This document shows, piece after piece, positions 1 to 8,861 of a stretch of 64,000 nt of DNA. The notes below the pieces were generated by a model, which was not told the DNA's origin, searched no databases, and was given only the letters and a program-made list of their open reading frames with translations. This stretch comes from Dyadobacter sp. CY261 (GTDB lineage Bacteria; Bacteroidota; Bacteroidia; Cytophagales; Spirosomataceae). Numbering within the stretch: the stretch's first letter is position 1; each line of letters opens with the position of its first letter. A program made the translations under genes and the position numbers. The stretch spans positions 1 to 64,000 of the forward strand of contig NZ_JAKCPW010000007.1 in NCBI RefSeq assembly GCF_021440085.1. The letters are read 5' to 3'.

Positions 1-7
1 GCTGTGA

Positions 8-130
8 ATTTCCTCCGGCTTTGTTTCATTTTCTCATCGGTTTAATGTCAAGTTACTAAACTTAACCGATGGCCTCAATTTTGGGGAGTATTACACTATG
101 GTATACGAGGACCTGATTGAACGCATTTGA
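8..130 (+). other. open frame at left edge, possible gene tail
   Basis: One plus-strand frame is open from base 8 to a TGA at 128-130 and reads into MVYEDLIERI at its end. A TGA at 5-7 closes the same frame upstream and the only ATG is at 98, so this is either a very short peptide or chance. It ends five bases before the ATG of the next gene. I do not recognise it; with the window cut here it cannot be decided whether a frameshifted tail of an upstream gene is present. Confidence 0.15.
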
Positions 131-132
131 AT

Positions 133-975
133 ATGGAAAAATTAGTACCTGGCGTCGCATTGATTTTAGATGATAATCAATATACAGATAGGATCTCATT
201 GAGTTACGGTTCGGTAGTGGGGACAACCGATAAATATCATTCCTATTCCTACATTCCTGCCCGACAATGGAGACGTATAACCATGGACGAAATACCTGTA
301 ATGCGGAGCTCGAATTCGCAACAACATCAATTAGGCAACGGAATTACGATCCACAAACTTCCTGAATCCATCATCAACTTGTGCAAGCAAATGGAATTTG
401 ATAGTGTATTGGATAGACGGGATATTGTTAGAAAATACGAATCTCATGGAGATTTGTTTAGAGAGTTTGATGATGAGATGGAGCATTTTCTATACTCTTT
501 TGGTACCATCGATGACGAAAAGCCGGTCGTTCACGCGTTTCCGATCGTAACGAAAGGACTTGAAACAGTAACGAAGCGATATATTGCCGGTGTAGAAGAA
601 TACCTTTTCTGTGGAATGCATATAGACAGCGACTCCGGAAGCACTATCGGTGATTCTGTCGGCGCAAGGAATCGGGTTTCTATAAACCTTACGAGTGAGC
701 CTCGTCATTTGTTATATGTGAATGTGTCTGCGGACGATCTGATAAATAAATATCGGACCCTATTCAATATTAATGCGACTATGAGTACAGACAGAGACAC
801 ACTGGTAAGATCCTTTTTTGAAAATAATCCCATGTATCCGATTGTGAGACTTACCATTCAGCCATACGAGATGTACATAGCTCCAACAGAGAACCTGATA
901 CATGATGCTTCTACGTTAGGTCGAGAGTTGGAAGATATCACGATGGTCGCGTTGGGTAAATTTGTTGTCAACTAG
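133..975 (+). CDS. putative HxD...H jelly-roll oxygenase (2OG-Fe(II)-like), uncharacterised
   Basis: A 280-residue soluble protein with no signal peptide or membrane segment. I do not recognise a named family. The C-terminal half has a possible double-stranded beta-helix metal site: GMHID with H163 and D165, a beta-rich stretch, then LIHDAST with H257 and an arginine seven residues later. That order (HxD, about 90 residues, H, R) is what Fe(II)/2-oxoglutarate oxygenases show, but the spacing is long and the call is inferred from motif order alone. The frame can also start at TTG 127; ATG 133 is preferred. It is 18 bp from the following ABC membrane gene and in the same direction as a PLOD-type glycosyltransferase, so all three may act in one modification and export pathway. 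A cupin-like protein without enzymatic activity is the main alternative. Confidence 0.6.
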   Translation: MEKLVPGVALILDDNQYTDRISLSYGSVVGTTDKYHSYSYIPARQWRRITMDEIPVMRSSNSQQHQLGNGITIHKLPESIINLCKQMEFDSVLDRRDIVRKYESHGDLFREFDDEMEHFLYSFGTIDDEKPVVHAFPIVTKGLETVTKRYIAGVEEYLFCGMHIDSDSGSTIGDSVGARNRVSINLTSEPRHLLYVNVSADDLINKYRTLFNINATMSTDRDTLVRSFFENNPMYPIVRLTIQPYEMYIAPTENLIHDASTLGRELEDITMVALGKFVVN

Positions 976-993
976 CATTTCGGGACAGATTTG

Positions 994-1881
994 ATGGAAA
1001 TTTCTCAGAATCAAACTTTACATGAAAGCGCGGGTGTTGGAAGCAAGGCGGCTTTTTCTCAGACCGAGCTGTTCCGAGTACACCGGTTCAAATTTTTGGT
1101 AACCTATTCCTTTACAATCACAGAAAATATTATCAGTTTATCAATCCCATACTTCACCGGCCTGGCGATCAATGATGCATTGGAAGGTCGGTTTCTTGGT
1201 CTCATTTACTATGCTGGCCTATGGACCGTTCACGGATTGACCCATGTAGTCAGACAGACATACAACATAAGGACATTCTCAAAAATCTACCGCGATGTAG
1301 CGGTAAATGTCGTAAAAGACCAACAGGATCGAGGTATTGAAACCACGAAAATTATCGCGCGTTCCGGACTGTCGCGTGAATTCGTGGATTTCTTCGAGAG
1401 GAATGTACCGGATATCATAAACACCATGTTCAAGTCGCTAGGAGCTCTTGGAATGTTGATTATGTTTGACTGGGGAATAGTTGTGTTTTGCATTATTCTT
1501 TTGCTCCCGTTATATGTAATTAACAGACGCTACGCAAAAAAATCATTAGATCTTAATTCCGGTATTAATGATCAGTACGAAAAGGAAGTTGGTGTATTGA
1601 CGAGAAATGATCCAACTGATGTGTGGGAGCATTACAATGCGTTAAGGATCTGGCGTATTAAAATTATAGACACGCAAGTTATTAACTGGGCGACGATGGA
1701 ATTGTTTATCATAATTATCGCATGTATGATAATCATTCGGGCGGGCGCCCTTGGATTGTATGCGGCCGGGACCATATACTCCATCATATCGTATATGTGG
1801 AATTTTATTTATAGCCTTGACAAAGTTCCTGCATTAGTTCAACAGATAAGCCGCTTAAAAGACATAAAAAGGAGAATGTAG
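994..1881 (+). CDS. ABC exporter six-transmembrane domain protein without ATPase domain
   Basis: A 295-residue integral membrane protein that resembles the membrane half of type I ABC exporters: hydrophobic segments at roughly residues 35-75, 135-175 and 230-275, cytoplasmic-loop-like charged stretches between them, and an end at LVQQISRLKDIKRRM where an exporter would go on into its nucleotide-binding domain. No Walker A or signature motif follows, so it is a stand-alone transmembrane domain, as in the ABC_membrane_3 type family (Pfam PF13748, from memory). A TTG at 991 precedes the ATG. The ATPase partner is not in the window. It sits 18 bp after the putative oxygenase and 16 bp before the glycosyltransferase, which suggests one transcript and a role in moving a modified product. 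It could also be a permease-like scaffold without transport activity. Confidence 0.7.
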   Translation: MEISQNQTLHESAGVGSKAAFSQTELFRVHRFKFLVTYSFTITENIISLSIPYFTGLAINDALEGRFLGLIYYAGLWTVHGLTHVVRQTYNIRTFSKIYRDVAVNVVKDQQDRGIETTKIIARSGLSREFVDFFERNVPDIINTMFKSLGALGMLIMFDWGIVVFCIILLLPLYVINRRYAKKSLDLNSGINDQYEKEVGVLTRNDPTDVWEHYNALRIWRIKIIDTQVINWATMELFIIIIACMIIIRAGALGLYAAGTIYSIISYMWNFIYSLDKVPALVQQISRLKDIKRRM

Positions 1882-1897
1882 TGTTTGTCTTAATGTA

Positions 1898-2686
1898 ATG
1901 AGAAAATCTAGGATGAAAATTGTGACATGTATTTCAGACGAGCATGATATTGGGTATAGAAATGCTTTCAGAGCCTCTTGCAATAGGAATCGTATCGACT
2001 TAATTACAATTGTTCATAACGGACTATGGGATAGTCATAGGGCAAAGGATTTTCATTTGAGGAACGCTATTGAGGACCTCCCAGGTGATGAGATAGTTCT
2101 GTTTTCCGATGGCTATGATGTGATTGTTACCGGTGGCGAGGAGGAAATCATGCGGCGTTATATGAGGTTGACCCCGGACAGATCAGTTGTCGTATCAGCA
2201 GAGCGGACGTGTTATCCGGATTCTACGCTCGAACCCCAATACCCGTCTGGAAATACCCCCTATCGATTTTTGAATTCGGGGGGTATTATTGGCAGCGTTT
2301 CAAATTTGCTCACTGCGCTGAGGGATATCGAACAGATCAGAAGCTCACTGTTAGGCGATGAATTTGAGTTTAGCAATCAGTATCTGTGGACGAAGCTCTT
2401 TTTAGAAGGAATGAATTCAAAAATTGTATTGGACACAAAATGCGAGTTATTTCAAACCTTCCCCACGACTATGAGAACAGTAGACCAATTTCTTTTTCAT
2501 TCGAATGATATTGAGAAGAAGTCTATCGTTTTAAGCGAAATGAATATAATTTTACAAGACTTTGATTTTGCTGAATCTGCAATTTTTAATCGCCTTACAG
2601 GCACGTATCCGCTTCACCTGCACTTTAATGGGCCGGTGATGAAGTCTGCGATGCTTATGTCGCCGTTCATATCGCTCGTCAATTAG
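1898..2686 (+). CDS. PLOD/LH3-type glycosyltransferase domain protein
   Basis: A 262-residue protein that lines up well from memory with the N-terminal glycosyltransferase domain of animal multifunctional procollagen lysine hydroxylase (PLOD3/LH3). Visible blocks in the right order: LFSDGYDV with D71, Y73 and D74 (metal/UDP-sugar aspartates), VVVSAERTCYPD, QYPSG, YRFLNSGGIIG, a substrate-side NQYLW block, LDTKCELFQTF, and a late HFNGP block matching the family's H-x-N-G. Signal peptide and membrane segments are absent, so it should act in the cytoplasm. ATG 1913 is a possible later start. Bacterial members of this fold are scattered and mostly uncharacterised; the acceptor could be a hydroxylated peptide, a protein or a small molecule. 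The neighbouring HxD...H protein makes a hydroxylate-then-glycosylate pair plausible, but that is inference. Confidence 0.8.
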   Translation: MRKSRMKIVTCISDEHDIGYRNAFRASCNRNRIDLITIVHNGLWDSHRAKDFHLRNAIEDLPGDEIVLFSDGYDVIVTGGEEEIMRRYMRLTPDRSVVVSAERTCYPDSTLEPQYPSGNTPYRFLNSGGIIGSVSNLLTALRDIEQIRSSLLGDEFEFSNQYLWTKLFLEGMNSKIVLDTKCELFQTFPTTMRTVDQFLFHSNDIEKKSIVLSEMNIILQDFDFAESAIFNRLTGTYPLHLHFNGPVMKSAMLMSPFISLVN

Positions 2687-2719
2687 AAGGGCATCTATCT
2701 ACGCATGTTTGGCAAAGCT

Positions 2720-5140
2720 TCACTCGCCATTAACGGCCTTTATCGGATTCGCTGAGGCCGCCTTTATACTATGTAATGTAATGGTCATGAGTACAATGAC
2801 AAGAGCGATAACCCCTGAAAGTAAGAAGACCCACCATTGAATATGGATTCGGTAGGGAAAACCCTGTAACCAGTTGTACATTCCATAGTAAGCTAGTGGG
2901 GATGCCATCAAAATAGCGACCAAAACTAGTTTGATGAAGTCTTTTGAGATCAATGCCAAAATGCTGTAAACGCTGGCGCCAAGCACTTTCCGTACACCAA
3001 TTTCTTTTGTCCTTTGCTGAATGTTTAATAGCGACATAGCAAAAAGGCCGAAACAAGATAGTAATATGGCTATGATGGAAGCCGTTGAGAAGATACGATA
3101 AATCCGTAACTCCTTCTCGTATTGCTTATTTACATTGTCTTCCAGAAAGGACCCTAAAAACTCTGATTTGGGCGCCAAATTTAAATACTCCTTTTCCAGC
3201 AACTTCATGGTCGCGATTGATGAACTGTTGGGTCGTATCCTTACGAATAAATAGGAAAGACCAAAAGGCTTGTTAAATAGTATTGTAATCGGCTCAATTT
3301 CAGAATGCAGGGATGAGAAATTATAGTCTTTGACTATTCCTATGATTGTTTTTCCTCCATTCAGTGGCAATTGAGCACCGATAGCGGATTGAAGGCCTAG
3401 TTGATTGGCCATTGCCTGGTTGATGATACACGATTGTGTTGAATCTGTCGAATACTTTTTATCGAAGCTTCTTCCAGCAATAAACTCCAATCCAAGCGTT
3501 TCAGGGTAGTCGAAATCCACATTGAGTGCATTGGTCAGGATTTTCTTTCCCTGCATGGTAAATCCGTATTTCGATTGCCGACTAGTTTCGTCTTTGCCTT
3601 TGCCAAGGTTTAGGTCGGCACCGGTTATGCTGACGAACTGAGGATAATTTGCGAGCCTTAATCGCATCGCATCGAGTAGCTTGTAGCCATCAATTTCGTA
3701 ACCTACCGGAATGCTGATTACTTCCATACGATTATAACCCAATGGCTTATTTTGTAATAGTTTGACTTGTTGATTAATAACTAAGGTGCTTGTTATCAGG
3801 AAGATTGAAATAGTGAATTGTACAACCAGCATACCGTTGTTTATGACGCTGATCTTTATCTTGCTATTTATCTTCCCCTTCAAAATCTCAAGAATATTGA
3901 ATCTGGAAGCAACTATTGCGGGATAAAACCCGACGAATAATGTGGTAGCCACGAAAAACAAGAGTATCGTCCAAATCACTTCTGGTCGTATGAATTGTGA
4001 ATAAGACAAGTCGACCTTAAATTGACTGTTGTACACAGGTAGCAGTAACACGGACAATATACCTCCCAATAACATTCCGGCACAACATACTATTGAAGCC
4101 TCGCCCCAAAACTGGAAGATCAAATGGTCTTTTTTCGCACCAAGATATTTCCGAATCCCGACTTCCTTTGCCCGGGACATGGCATTGGATGTCGTCAAAT
4201 TGATATAGTTTACATATGCAATTACCATCACTAAGATGCTGATTGCCAGCAAGACTTTTGGATATACAGGGTTTATTGATTTGTTGTCTTCTGAAAGTTG
4301 ATAGAAATGCACCTCCTGTAATGGCGTCGTATGCAAGCTGATGTACTGTCCCTCACTGTCGGGAGATAGGCCATTGCTGCGTGCATTTTCAATATAGTTG
4401 ATATAAGTTCGCTGCATAAATGTCCGGACATTCTTTTCGAATACGGAAGCAGGCGTCTGGTCATTCAAGCGTAGATATACTTGATGTGTACGTACATTCC
4501 AGTCGTTTAGATCCATGTGATAATAAGGCTCGTTTTCAAAGCGGATCAAAACATCTGCTGAAATGGAAGAGTTGGCGGGAGGCGTCTCTAATATACCGCG
4601 GACAACAAATGGTTGCTGTTTCCCATTTAAGTTTAACGTAAGGATTTCGCCGATAGGGGGATTGGAGCCGAAAATTGAACTTGCAATTTGTTGGCTGAGA
4701 ATGATGCTGCTTGCATCGTCGAGTGGAGAATTTGTATTACCTTTTACTAAACGAAACGAAAACATTTTTAAAAAATCGGCATCAACATACTGTATATTTT
4801 TATTAAAAATATTGTCTTTCCACCTAATCTGAGCAGAACCTTCTTTATATCGCGTTGCTTGTTGAATGGCATCTGGATGGGCCAGTTTTAAGTTATGCAT
4901 CATAGGAACTGGCATTTTGGTGCTAAATGCCTGCCCGTCTGCCTGGGATTCTTTCAGCGCTAGTCTGTAAATGCTGTTTTTATCGTGATGAAAATCATCG
5001 TAGCTCCACTCGAAATTCGCGGTAAGAAATAGCAGGATTGCAGAACAAAATGCCATAGATATTCCTACGACGTTAATTAGCGAGTGTACCCAATACTTCG
5101 AAAGTCGCCTTCTCGCTATCTTGAAATAGTTATTTAACAT
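2720..5140 (-). CDS. MacB/FtsX-family ABC transporter permease
   Basis: An 806-residue permease of the large Bacteroidota MacB/FtsX type: an N-terminal membrane helix (residues about 20-45) after a short basic cytoplasmic segment, a periplasmic MacB-PCD region (about 50-285), three helices in the middle (about 290-430) with the typical RAKEVGIRKYLGA loop, a second periplasmic region, and three C-terminal helices with RTKEIGVRKVLGA. Both EIG/EVGIRK loops mark duplicated FtsX domains. Such proteins couple cytosolic ATP use by a separate ATPase to periplasmic work such as efflux of peptides or lipids. No ATPase gene adjoins it here. It converges on the glycosyltransferase gene (33 bp apart) and is 71 bp downstream of the UGT-like gene on the same strand. 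Confidence 0.9.
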   Translation of the reverse strand: MLNNYFKIARRRLSKYWVHSLINVVGISMAFCSAILLFLTANFEWSYDDFHHDKNSIYRLALKESQADGQAFSTKMPVPMMHNLKLAHPDAIQQATRYKEGSAQIRWKDNIFNKNIQYVDADFLKMFSFRLVKGNTNSPLDDASSIILSQQIASSIFGSNPPIGEILTLNLNGKQQPFVVRGILETPPANSSISADVLIRFENEPYYHMDLNDWNVRTHQVYLRLNDQTPASVFEKNVRTFMQRTYINYIENARSNGLSPDSEGQYISLHTTPLQEVHFYQLSEDNKSINPVYPKVLLAISILVMVIAYVNYINLTTSNAMSRAKEVGIRKYLGAKKDHLIFQFWGEASIVCCAGMLLGGILSVLLLPVYNSQFKVDLSYSQFIRPEVIWTILLFFVATTLFVGFYPAIVASRFNILEILKGKINSKIKISVINNGMLVVQFTISIFLITSTLVINQQVKLLQNKPLGYNRMEVISIPVGYEIDGYKLLDAMRLRLANYPQFVSITGADLNLGKGKDETSRQSKYGFTMQGKKILTNALNVDFDYPETLGLEFIAGRSFDKKYSTDSTQSCIINQAMANQLGLQSAIGAQLPLNGGKTIIGIVKDYNFSSLHSEIEPITILFNKPFGLSYLFVRIRPNSSSIATMKLLEKEYLNLAPKSEFLGSFLEDNVNKQYEKELRIYRIFSTASIIAILLSCFGLFAMSLLNIQQRTKEIGVRKVLGASVYSILALISKDFIKLVLVAILMASPLAYYGMYNWLQGFPYRIHIQWWVFLLSGVIALVIVLMTITLHSIKAASANPIKAVNGE

Positions 5141-5211
5141 AATTGTTACTTTTTGCTATTTTTTCCTTTGTGACATAGCGCTAAGATCAGCCGTATCTCA
5201 AAGAAATCGAC

Positions 5212-6600
5212 TTAATTCTGAATACCGAATTTGTCTGTAACTAATTTTGTGAGATAGTTCTCAGTGTAGGAATCGTTGCCTTCAATTATTTTCCGTAATA
5301 GAATAATTGAATTTAGAAAAGATTCGTCGGTTAGTAATTTACTTACTTTATTTTGTATATCCATCACTTGATCTGATCCCATATTTCCCGCTAGTCCTAT
5401 TCCGTGATATTCTACCTTCAAGCTATTGCCACCTTGGTCATGTAACAAATCAAGTGGATAGATTAGCATTGGTACCCCGTAGTAGATGCTCTCCTTAACA
5501 GATCCTAGCCCGCCATGTGAAATATGCAAATGGGCCTCTTGCAATACAGCCAATTGTGGTACGTAGGTAAATAGGTGTATATTTTCTCGACAATGGTCTG
5601 GTAAATTTCCTATCTTATCAATAAGCACCCCGCGCACGGAGCAGATCAACTGTACATTTGAAAATTTTCCGATTGCTTCCAATAACTTTAATAGAAATGC
5701 TTCTAACAGCTGATTTGACGCGTTGTAGTACGTTCCGAAACTGCAATATACTATCCTTTCGCCTGTTTTCTTTTTGTGCAGGATATTTGTCCATTTACTC
5801 AGAAAGCCGTCGTCGACGCTGATTTCTTTACGGTTTCTATCTATACATAAACCCATATAGTACTGATTTCCGCGACCATGTTTTAGAGAGAACTCTAACT
5901 CCGCGGGCGCGAGTATCAGTTCGGGGACCTTCTCAAAAATTGCACCAAACGTTGTATAGCTAACTTCTTCAATGCCGATGCCTGAGTCACGGACCAAGCG
6001 TCTGAACTGGAAAGGCAGGACCCAATGCAGAAGCTCTTGCATGAACGACCGAAGGTCTTGAAAGCAGTTTAGCGGCTTGTATATGAATGGATTGTCCATA
6101 GGAGCTTCTTGTTTCCAATTCCCCTCATTGACGGCCGGCACACCATTTGCCTTATAGGTGGAGAGCATCGGGTTGTAGAACAATATTTTTAATTCAGGAT
6201 GTAATGAAAATAGAATAGGATAATCCGTTATGTTAAAAATATCTATAATTACAACAGTTGGCTTTACGGCTTCTATCAATGCGGACATAGTTTTTTTTCG
6301 ATGCTTATAAATGATATTTGACCAGTAGGCGCCTGCGATGTTTTTAAAATTAGTTTTTCCTTTGTGCTTAGCCACAAAAGTCCATTCCATGCAAGTTGCT
6401 ACGCGGAAGAAGTCATCCTCGATGGGTACATATCCGTTTTCCTTAACTAAGCGGCTCAGTTCGGGGTTAGCAACGGCGAAATGAATTTTAAACCTAGATT
6501 TGAGTTTTTCGGCGATAGAGAATGCGGGTACCACATGGCTTTTTATGGAAGCTGGAATTATAAGTAAATTACCTTTTAGTTCGGAACTGTTTTGCGACAT
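5212..6600 (-). CDS. UGT/MGT-like glycosyltransferase (GT-B, GT1 type)
   Basis: A 462-residue GT-B glycosyltransferase of the UGT/macrolide-glycosyltransferase kind. The N-terminal acceptor domain begins with LLIIPASIKSHVVPAFSIAE, the first Rossmann unit with its glycine-poor but typical H-x-x-P segment. The C-terminal donor domain has YCSFGTYYNAS (about residue 280), and the diagnostic HISHGGLGSVKESIYYGVP block followed by YPLDLLHDQGGN at about residues 365-400, which binds the nucleotide sugar and ends in the D/E-Q pair. It should transfer a sugar from a UDP- or TDP-sugar to a small hydrophobic acceptor in the cytoplasm. It is upstream of and co-directional with the MacB-type permease, as in self-resistance or glycolipid loci. 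Acceptor unknown. Confidence 0.85.
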   Translation of the reverse strand: MSQNSSELKGNLLIIPASIKSHVVPAFSIAEKLKSRFKIHFAVANPELSRLVKENGYVPIEDDFFRVATCMEWTFVAKHKGKTNFKNIAGAYWSNIIYKHRKKTMSALIEAVKPTVVIIDIFNITDYPILFSLHPELKILFYNPMLSTYKANGVPAVNEGNWKQEAPMDNPFIYKPLNCFQDLRSFMQELLHWVLPFQFRRLVRDSGIGIEEVSYTTFGAIFEKVPELILAPAELEFSLKHGRGNQYYMGLCIDRNRKEISVDDGFLSKWTNILHKKKTGERIVYCSFGTYYNASNQLLEAFLLKLLEAIGKFSNVQLICSVRGVLIDKIGNLPDHCRENIHLFTYVPQLAVLQEAHLHISHGGLGSVKESIYYGVPMLIYPLDLLHDQGGNSLKVEYHGIGLAGNMGSDQVMDIQNKVSKLLTDESFLNSIILLRKIIEGNDSYTENYLTKLVTDKFGIQN

Positions 6601-7599
6601 AATCTTTTACTGCGGCGTGGTTCGGGTCAATTAAAGTTAGCAAGCTAATTTTCTTTTCAAATTTACGACAGTTGGATCAGCATGGCGAGATGGTCATGAT
6701 GTGTTTTCCAGAATAAAAATGATATCGTGAGGCGAATTTTATGATCAAAATAAACTGTATAATTGAAAATTCAAGCCTGTATAGTAAAATCGACCTTAAA
6801 ATAAGGTGCATAGTTAATGTGCAGTTAGTCCCATAGCTATTCTGCGTAAGGACAGTGTAAAGACAGAACAAAAGCAAACACTTTCGAACAGTTACTAACG
6901 TGAGCGGTGCTTTCCTCCGCAGCCCTGCTAATCGCCTCCGACTAATAGCCAATATGAAGAGGGAAATGCCAGACGCAAGTATGACGTTAAATGGATGTGA
7001 TAAAGCTAAATTATCTAGGGCTTGGCTGGCAATACTCTTCCTCATGCAAAACGATTCCAGGGTTCAGTCAATGTAATCTTGTTCCGCTGGGGTCATCTGG
7101 CGAGAATTATGCATCGTGCGGTTATTTCTCCGATTTGTCATCAGTGAGTTTTCAGACTAAAACATTTATCTGCTATAAAAGCTGGAATCAGCTGCATGGG
7201 CTAATGTCGGTGAGAAAATCTTAACAGGCTATACCGACCTGATGTCGCTTTCTACCGATGACTCCCGGGGAGGCTTTATCTTTCGTATAGTGATTATAGT
7301 GTGATGCCGAAAAAGGCAGCCCTTAAACAATGGAAAAATGGACCTGGGCAAGCATAGATCTGGGGATTACAGTTGAATCGCGCGGTGCAGCAAATGCAAT
7401 AGGTTTTCGGAAGGTAATGTTTCCTCACCGGTAATAGTAGGCGGACACTCAGGATCGATCTATCTCGCGTACCGAGAGACGGCTTTGGAGCAGAAACTTG
7501 TCATTCACAAATGGGATCGGACTCTATGAAACAGTTTTGGAAGTTCAAATGTATCGACGGGGCTGGCATCGACCATCACTTTAAGGGTCGATCTCGACA
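6601..7599 (+). other. about 1 kb without a recognisable intact gene
   Basis: Between the UGT-like gene and the transposase remnant I see no convincing gene. A 122-codon minus-strand frame (6677-7045) and a 77-codon plus-strand frame (6991-7224) exist, but neither has family resemblance, and both have the irregular composition of non-coding or decayed DNA. The right part may be the eroded 5' region of the IS1182-type element that ends at 7858. Confidence 0.4.
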
Positions 7600-7858
7600 A
7601 GGAGGATCAAGCACTCGCTCGATAAACCGCTGTATGATCAGTTGCACAAACGAATGAATGGCGATAAAGCCAAGTTATTCAAAAAGCTTCGTTTCAGTAC
7701 TGTGGAGCCGGTAATTGGTTCACTAATCAATATACCGGAATGGGTAGGATAAATGCAAAAGGCTTTAAAACCATCGGTATGTTGTGCAACAGTCACCAAT
7801 TACGGAGGGGTTGTAAGAAATTTTTTTAAAGAGTTTAAAAAGCCGGAGCATGAATAGA
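7600..7858 (+). pseudogene. IS1182-type transposase, C-terminal remnant
   Basis: From 7621 one frame reads KPLYDQLHKRMNGDKAKLFK, then LRFSTVEPVIGSLIN, which matches the C-terminal signature of IS1182-family (DDE) transposases, whose usual form is Y-D-x-L-H-x-R followed by R-x-S-T-V-E-P-V-x-G-x-L. The frame then hits a stop at 7750. After a shift near 7735 the protein goes on as TGMGRINAKGFKTIGMLCNS, the expected G-L-x-R-x-N-x-K-G block, to a stop at 7827, and a third frame covers the last codons to 7858. The element is dead: it has frameshifts, no intact N-terminal half and no inverted repeats that I could pair. Confidence 0.6.
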
Positions 7859-7895
7859 AACGGCTCGTAAATTGTTGGAAAAGTTCGGTTGTTCA

Positions 7896-8390
7896 TTACC
7901 TTTCCCAGACATTTCGATCTAGCGCATAAACCGCACAGAAGTCTTCGCCGAATGTGCGGTTTTCGATAAAAGAAAAACCCAGCCTTTCGTAAAACCTCCT
8001 TGCTCTCACATTGGCGGCAAGCGGATCAATGATGATTGCTGTTACTTCTGACGATGTGAAACAGCGTTCGATCGCCTGTTGCATCATTTCAGTGCCAAAA
8101 CCTTTTCCGAGGTCATCAGCTTCACCAATCCAAATATCGATCGCACGAAGGTTCGCCGGCACTTCACCCCAATAGTGGCCGTCTTCCAGCAAGGGATCTA
8201 TGATTTGAACAAATCCTATCGGGCGACCATCCAATTCTGCGATCAGTTGTTCTCGCCATTCCGGCGACCGCAGCAGTTCGGTTTCCCATTCCCAATCATC
8301 GTTGGGGTCAGAAGCGACGGTATGAGGCTGTTCATCCCAATGCCGCAATAGAGCTAAGTCGTCAATGGTGGCCGGGCGGAATTCGATCAT
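7896..8390 (-). CDS. GNAT acetyltransferase, AAC(6')-like
   Basis: A complete 164-residue GCN5-related N-acetyltransferase. The acetyl-CoA loop is IGEADDLGKGFGTEMM (about residues 88-103), with the family's Q/R-x-x-G-x-G/A reduced to DLGKGFG, and the C-terminal block is DPLAANVRARRFYERLGF. The spacing and the W/I-D-I-W-I-G segment before the CoA loop resemble aminoglycoside 6'-N-acetyltransferases (AAC(6')-I type), where a G-K-G-x-G-T motif and D-P-x-x-x-N-x-R-A block also occur. It would acetylate an amine using acetyl-CoA in the cytoplasm. Whether it acts on aminoglycosides cannot be told from sequence; many chromosomal relatives do not confer resistance. It is divergent from the DUF4174 gene and sits beside the dead IS1182-type element. 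Confidence 0.85.
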   Translation of the reverse strand: MIEFRPATIDDLALLRHWDEQPHTVASDPNDDWEWETELLRSPEWREQLIAELDGRPIGFVQIIDPLLEDGHYWGEVPANLRAIDIWIGEADDLGKGFGTEMMQQAIERCFTSSEVTAIIIDPLAANVRARRFYERLGFSFIENRTFGEDFCAVYALDRNVWER

Positions 8391-8478
8391 GATCGTTTCA
8401 ATTTGCTTTTGATTATTTCACATGTATAGTATCTGCGAAATTACATGCTTCTGGCAGAGTATTTTATAGACAGATTGC

Positions 8479-8856
8479 ATGAAAACACTATTTGGAATAA
8501 TGCTTATCACGTTAATCGCCGCCGACCCTGCCCGACAGGTACTGCTTTTCTATACAAACAGCAGTTTAGAAAAGCAGAAAGCGCAGCTGGCCATCCTGGA
8601 CGCGTATCAAAAGGGTGTCCGCGCGCGTGACATCAAAGTGCAAAGCTTTTCTTATTCCGCAAGCAATGTTGCTGAATGGAAAAAGTGGAATGTCGATACC
8701 ACCAGTCTTTTCACCTTCATATTAATTGGCCGCGATGGTGGTGAAAAGTTAAGATCGAGCGATATAGTTAGCGCCGAAAAGCTTTTCGGCCTAATTGATG
8801 CCATGCCGATGCGAAGGAACGAGATAGAGAGGAATCAGAGCAAGAAGCCCGAGTAG
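8479..8856 (+). CDS. DUF4174 family protein
   Basis: A 125-residue protein that matches DUF4174 as I remember it: an N-terminal hydrophobic stretch, RQVLLFYTNSSLEKQKAQLA (a thioredoxin-fold-like first strand without a CxxC), and the strongly kept end GRDGGEKLRSSDIVSAEKLF followed by GLIDAMPMRRNEI. The start region (MKTLFGIMLITLIA) could be a weak signal peptide, which would place it outside the inner membrane; other members are exported or attached. No enzymatic function is established for the family. It is followed after 5 bp by the DUF4385 gene, so the two are probably co-transcribed. An upstream in-frame alternative start was not needed. Confidence 0.85.
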   Translation: MKTLFGIMLITLIAADPARQVLLFYTNSSLEKQKAQLAILDAYQKGVRARDIKVQSFSYSASNVAEWKKWNVDTTSLFTFILIGRDGGEKLRSSDIVSAEKLFGLIDAMPMRRNEIERNQSKKPE

Positions 8857-8861
8857 TAGCA

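Noticed and set aside
2854..2865. AGGGAAAACCCT, a perfect copy of the operator half-site arrangement, inside the MacB-type permease gene
   Set aside because: It lies in the coding region and has no TAnnTTTG box at the expected distance; a 12-bp palindrome can occur by chance. Kept out of the predicted regulon.
6677..7045. 122-codon minus-strand frame between the UGT-like gene and the IS1182 remnant
   Set aside because: No family resemblance, irregular composition and no partner; more likely random in decayed DNA.
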